The notes below the pieces were generated by a model. It did not search any database, was not told the origin of the DNA, and saw only the letters and a list, made by a program, of their open reading frames with translations. The translations under genes were made by a program, and so were the position numbers. 9,838 bases of DNA, taken from assembly GCA_002422045.1 (NCBI GenBank), contig DITG01000113.1, forward strand, positions 1 through 9,838, read 5' to 3'. Origin of the DNA: Acholeplasmataceae bacterium UBA6190. Its GTDB lineage: Bacteria > Bacillota_I > Bacilli_A > Acholeplasmatales > Acholeplasmataceae. Every line of letters starts with the position of its first letter. Positions within the stretch are counted from its first letter, which is position 1. This document shows positions 6,857 to 9,838 of the stretch, piece after piece.

Positions 6857-8308
6857 CTACACATTGTAAGTCGTAGAAGAAGTTTTTCCGCCACGGCCTG
6901 TCCAGTTCGTGTGGAAAAATTCCCCACGAGGACGATCAGTTCTTTCATACGTATGCGCACCAAAGTAGTCGCGTTGTGCTTGTAGTAAATTGGCTGGTAA
7001 GAATTCCGTGGTGTATCCATCAAAATAGGAAAGCGCTGAACTGAGTGCCGGTACGGGAATACCATGGATCACAGCAGTAGCAACCACTTTTCTGAGACTT
7101 GGAATCACAGACTTAATCGTTTCTTCAAAATAGGAATCGAGTAGTAGATTTTGTAAGTTTGCATTCTTTTCAAAGGCCTTCTTGATCTTGTCAAGGAAGA
7201 CAGAGCGGATGATACAGCCACCGCGCCACATGAGTGCGATACCGCCATAATTCAAATCCCATCCGAAGTCGGTTGCTGAGGCTCTCATCAATGCATAACC
7301 TTGCGTATAAGACATGATCTTTGCCGCATAAAGGGCTTTTCTAAGCGATTCTACCATCTCAGCCTTATCGCCTTCAAACGCCGGACGCTCGAAGTTATAG
7401 AGCTTGGATGCAGTCACGCGTTCTGACTTCATGGAAGATAAGAATCTGGAGAATACGGATTCTCCGATCAAGGTGAGAGGAACACCAGCATCGAGTGATG
7501 CATTCACTGTCCATTTGCCTGTGCCTTTTTGTCCTGCAGTATCTAGGATCTTATCAATCAGATGCGTGCCGTCTTCTTCCTTAAATTTCAAGATTTCTGC
7601 AGTGATTTCAATCAGATAACTATCCAGTTCTGTTTTGTTCCAGGATGCAAACGTTTCTGCCATTTGATCGTTATTCAAACCCACGAGTGATTTCAACACA
7701 TGATAGGCTTCAGTGATCAATTGAATGTCACCATATTCGATACCGTTATGAACCATCTTCACAAAATGACCAGCGCCATCTTGTCCGACCCAGTCACAAC
7801 ATACTTCACCGTTGTTCACCTTTGCGGCAATCGCCTGCAAGATAGGTTTCACAATAGGCCATGCTTCTGGAGATCCCCCTGGCATGATGGAAGGACCAAT
7901 GAGTGCTCCTTCTTCGCCACCAGACACTCCGGTGCCAATGAAGTGAAGACCTTTATTTCTTAAGTATTGGGTACGTCTGTTGGTATCTGTATATAAGGAG
8001 TTACCACCATCGATGATGACATCGCCTTTGTCAAGGAGTGGAATGAGTTGCTCGATGACCTGATCGACAGGATCGCCTGCCTTGATCATGAGCATGACTT
8101 TTCTGGGGATGGAAAGTGAATCGACGAGTACTTTCAAGTCCGTCGTACCTTCGATGGGAAATCCCTTGGCACGACCTTCGACAAACGTATCGACAGTTTC
8201 TTGTTTTCTGGAATAGACCATCAAGCTAAATCCTTTGGAAGCCATGTTCAAGGCGAGATTTTCGCCCATGACTGCAATACCAATCAATCCTAAGTCTTTC
8301 TTTTTCAT
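6857..8308 (-). CDS. gnd: Decarboxylating 6-phosphogluconate dehydrogenase
   Basis: A 483-residue, full-length enzyme that oxidises and decarboxylates 6-phosphogluconate to D-ribulose 5-phosphate in the cytosol. The N-terminal Rossmann motif is GLIGIAVMGENLALNMA (7-23), and Arg34 in YSRK, the position contacting the NADP 2'-phosphate, favours NADP over NAD. The substrate and catalytic block GHFVKMVHNGIEYGDIQL (180-197) includes Lys184, Asn188 and Glu191. The C-terminal region has the usual AQRDYFGAHTYER segment and a Gly/Ser/Thr-rich tail, GRGGKTSS. The gene begins five bases after the PfkB kinase stop, with GAGG as its SD. Placing gnd inside a sugar-acid operon, not with zwf, suggests that its substrate here comes from gluconate rather than from glucose 6-phosphate. 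Length and motifs fit the long GndA-type class; it is not the short NAD-dependent GntZ type. Confidence 0.97.
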   Translation of the reverse strand: MKKKDLGLIGIAVMGENLALNMASKGFSLMVYSRKQETVDTFVEGRAKGFPIEGTTDLKVLVDSLSIPRKVMLMIKAGDPVDQVIEQLIPLLDKGDVIIDGGNSLYTDTNRRTQYLRNKGLHFIGTGVSGGEEGALIGPSIMPGGSPEAWPIVKPILQAIAAKVNNGEVCCDWVGQDGAGHFVKMVHNGIEYGDIQLITEAYHVLKSLVGLNNDQMAETFASWNKTELDSYLIEITAEILKFKEEDGTHLIDKILDTAGQKGTGKWTVNASLDAGVPLTLIGESVFSRFLSSMKSERVTASKLYNFERPAFEGDKAEMVESLRKALYAAKIMSYTQGYALMRASATDFGWDLNYGGIALMWRGGCIIRSVFLDKIKKAFEKNANLQNLLLDSYFEETIKSVIPSLRKVVATAVIHGIPVPALSSALSYFDGYTTEFLPANLLQAQRDYFGAHTYERTDRPRGEFFHTNWTGRGGKTSSTTYNV

Positions 8309-8313
8309 CTTTC

Positions 8314-9378
8314 TTACCTCACGACTCTAGCGTTACCTTCATAGATGGCCCAAACCATGGCTTCATCCGAAGGTGTTGCATAATCTTCTTTGACGGTTGC
8401 AGCAAGTGCACCTGTCGCCCAAGCAAACTGGACCAACTTGTCCGGTGTAAACCCACGGAGAAGTCCGTAGAGCAATCCTCCGACAAATCCATCCCCACCG
8501 CCGATTCGGTCATACACCTGAATCGGTCGCGGCTCAATGACAACCCATTCATTCTCGTATAAGACCACAGCACCCCAGAGATGAAGATTTGCATTTTCAA
8601 CTTCACGGAGTGTGGTTGCGAACACTTTGACTTTCGGATAAACTTTCTTTGCTTCAAGCATCATCAATTTGAAGTGTTCAATCTGTGCCTGGATGTCTTT
8701 GCCACCGGCATGTGGACCTTTGATCCCTAAACATAACTGGAAGTCTTCTTCATTACCGATCAAGACATCGGTACGACTTGCGATTTCATGGAAATTTTTC
8801 TTCAGTTCAGCTTCACGGTTTTTCCAGAAGGATGCCCGGTAGTTCAAATCGAAGGCAATCATGCTGCCATTGGCTTTGGCGATTTCAGCGATATCGACAC
8901 AAAGCTTCGATGTATCTTCAGAAAGCGATGCGATCAAGCCAGACAGATGAACGAATTTTGAACCTTCTTCAGCAAATATTCTCTTTAAGTCGAAATCTAC
9001 TGAACTCAGTGTTCTACCGACTTCGCCAGCACGGTCATTCAAGACCCGAGGTCCGCGGTAACCAAAACCACTATCAGCGATATTGAACTGATGACGGTAG
9101 CCCCAAGGCCCGCCTTGGGCAACCGATAGGCCTTCATAATCAATATGTCTTTTGGAGAGTTCATGCTGAATGAATCTTGAAATCGAACTGTCTTTGACAA
9201 ACTTGGTCAGTACCTTAGCTTTCAATCCAAGAGAAGCACTGATGTTTAAGACATTGGATTCTGCACTGGTTGCTTGCATCTCAAACAGATGTGACGTCTC
9301 AACAGGTTGACGATCGACTGGTGTGATGCGGATGCCCATCGATGTGGGGGAAATGATGTCGTAAAGTAAATGTTTCAT
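8314..9378 (-). CDS. PfkB-family sugar kinase, 2-keto-3-deoxygluconate kinase-like
   Basis: A 354-residue ribokinase/PfkB-fold kinase. Features: an N-terminal substrate-binding region with AESNVLNISASLG (39-51) in place of the usual Gly-Gly-x-x-x-N-x-A motif, FDLNYR (176-181) as found in KDG kinases, and the C-terminal anion-hole and catalytic motif RIGGGDGFVGG (291-301), whose Asp296 should be the catalytic base. Gly-Gly-Gly-Asp instead of Gly-Ala-Gly-Asp is seen in several Firmicute KDG kinases. The expected reaction is ATP-dependent phosphorylation of 2-keto-3-deoxygluconate, but the operon holds no visible KDPG aldolase or mannonate dehydratase, and its neighbour gnd needs 6-phosphogluconate. 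A gluconate-phosphorylating activity is therefore worth considering (inference). The ATG overlaps the preceding kinase's TGA (ATGA), with SD AAGGAG at the complement of 9384-9389. Confidence 0.85.
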   Translation of the reverse strand: MKHLLYDIISPTSMGIRITPVDRQPVETSHLFEMQATSAESNVLNISASLGLKAKVLTKFVKDSSISRFIQHELSKRHIDYEGLSVAQGGPWGYRHQFNIADSGFGYRGPRVLNDRAGEVGRTLSSVDFDLKRIFAEEGSKFVHLSGLIASLSEDTSKLCVDIAEIAKANGSMIAFDLNYRASFWKNREAELKKNFHEIASRTDVLIGNEEDFQLCLGIKGPHAGGKDIQAQIEHFKLMMLEAKKVYPKVKVFATTLREVENANLHLWGAVVLYENEWVVIEPRPIQVYDRIGGGDGFVGGLLYGLLRGFTPDKLVQFAWATGALAATVKEDYATPSDEAMVWAIYEGNARVVR

Positions 9379-9838
9379 ATGATCTCCTTGAGTATTGAAG
9401 CTGATGTATCGATTGTGATATCAGCTGATGTTCTAATTTGATAAAATGCTTGATACTTTTTTTCTTGAGGTATCCAAGTTGAAATGAATTTGGCTAAGAC
9501 TTCCTCACTGGACCTTGAAAGGATACGTGAGTGTTGGATGTCAGGTGAAACGGATAAGTAAATCTTGACATCAATATAAGGTTGTAAATCCGGATGCATG
9601 CTGTAGGAACCTTCTAAGATGAGTAGTTTCTGATAGGGTTCATAGATTGTAGACCGCACTCGGTTGATGTGTGGGTCAAACCACTCATAGTGTGTATCTT
9701 TACCTAAGGCATGGGGAATCAAGACTTCATGCAGTATTTTTTTGATGTTCATATGACCTAAGACTGCATCTGTACGTTGATCAAAAGAGAGATAGAAGTG
9801 ATCAGTATGGATAACAGTGCTTTGATAACGCTCATTCA
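9375..9838 (-). CDS. Uridine-kinase-like P-loop kinase, 5' end outside the window
   Basis: An ATG at 9752 gives 125 residues, but the frame stays open without a stop to the right edge, adding 28 residues that contain V-I-H-T-D-H-F-Y-L. That stretch matches the conserved Asp/Phe substrate-site strand of uridine kinase-like P-loop kinases, so ATG 9752 is internal and the gene runs off the window. Other family marks are the N-I-K-K-I-L-H-E-V helix, Y-E-W-F-D-P, the LILEGSYSMHP strand (Walker B-like region), the R-I-L-S-R lid, and W-I-P-Q-E-x-x-Y. The Walker A loop must lie upstream. Relatives are annotated as uridine kinases, but the real substrates of this subgroup are largely unproven. In this operon a sugar or sugar-acid substrate is possible. 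The TGA overlaps the PfkB kinase start by four bases. Confidence 0.8.
   Translation of the reverse strand, partial: NERYQSTVIHTDHFYLSFDQRTDAVLGHMNIKKILHEVLIPHALGKDTHYEWFDPHINRVRSTIYEPYQKLLILEGSYSMHPDLQPYIDVKIYLSVSPDIQHSRILSRSSEEVLAKFISTWIPQEKKYQAFYQIRTSADITIDTSASILKEII

Noticed and set aside
6650..6985. A 111-codon plus-strand frame across the SDR/gnd junction
   Set aside because: It runs antisense over the start of the SDR and the end of gnd, both firmly identified; composition is that of a complementary frame.
8778..9086. A 102-codon plus-strand frame within the PfkB kinase gene
   Set aside because: Antisense to a well-supported kinase, rich in Arg/Ser/Gln/His as expected for a shadow frame, without an SD.
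1..9838. Mycoplasma-type code with TGA read as Trp
   Set aside because: TGA serves as the stop at 2577-2579 and 9375-9377 at conserved gene ends overlapping the next start, and Trp codons are TGG.

Overview
The window looks like a chromosomal stretch of a low-GC Gram-positive bacterium. Genes are tightly packed, Shine-Dalgarno (SD) sites are purine-rich, and the standard bacterial code is used: TGA is a real stop (for example the ATGA overlaps at 2577-2580 and 9375-9378) and Trp is TGG. Protein style and the mix of genes would fit the Firmicutes/Acholeplasma-Izemoplasma neighbourhood. That placement is an inference with modest confidence, and Mycoplasma-type code 4 is excluded.

Layout. (1) Bases 1-1322, plus strand: the possible last codons of an upstream gene, a YciI-like small protein and a PdxA-family dehydrogenase, closed by a hairpin terminator at 1321-1368 that also serves the convergent genes. 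(2) Bases 1380-3901, minus strand: a compact, AT-rich four-gene operon. It encodes an unrecognised membrane-anchored protein, a DUF2975 (YoaS-like) membrane protein, a 75-residue XRE regulator (YozG-like) and a second unrecognised membrane-anchored protein. It starts from a perfect TTGACA-16-TATAAT promoter whose spacer carries overlapping inverted repeats. (3) Bases 4043-9838, minus strand: at least six genes running leftwards from beyond the right edge, almost without gaps. They are a uridine-kinase-like P-loop kinase (5' part outside the window), a PfkB sugar kinase of 2-keto-3-deoxygluconate-kinase type, decarboxylating 6-phosphogluconate dehydrogenase (gnd), an SDR resembling the Bacillus YjmF/UxuB-type D-mannonate oxidoreductase, a LarA-superfamily nickel-dependent hydroxyacid racemase/epimerase, and an IclR-family regulator. 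The operon ends in a rho-independent terminator at 3997-4024.

How the genes may work together. The third block reads as sugar-acid (uronate/aldonate) catabolism. The SDR interconverts D-fructuronate and D-mannonate. Some LarA homologues epimerise D-gluconate at C2, which is the same as interconverting gluconate and mannonate. Gnd decarboxylates 6-phosphogluconate to ribulose 5-phosphate. With a gluconate-phosphorylating kinase, for which one of the two operon kinases is a candidate, these steps form a route from fructuronate via mannonate and gluconate into the pentose phosphate pathway, bypassing mannonate dehydratase and KDG. This chain is the most interesting hypothesis here. Each family assignment is well supported, but the connected pathway is inference. 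The IclR protein is the probable local regulator. No rRNA, tRNA, CRISPR array, insertion sequence or phage gene was seen.
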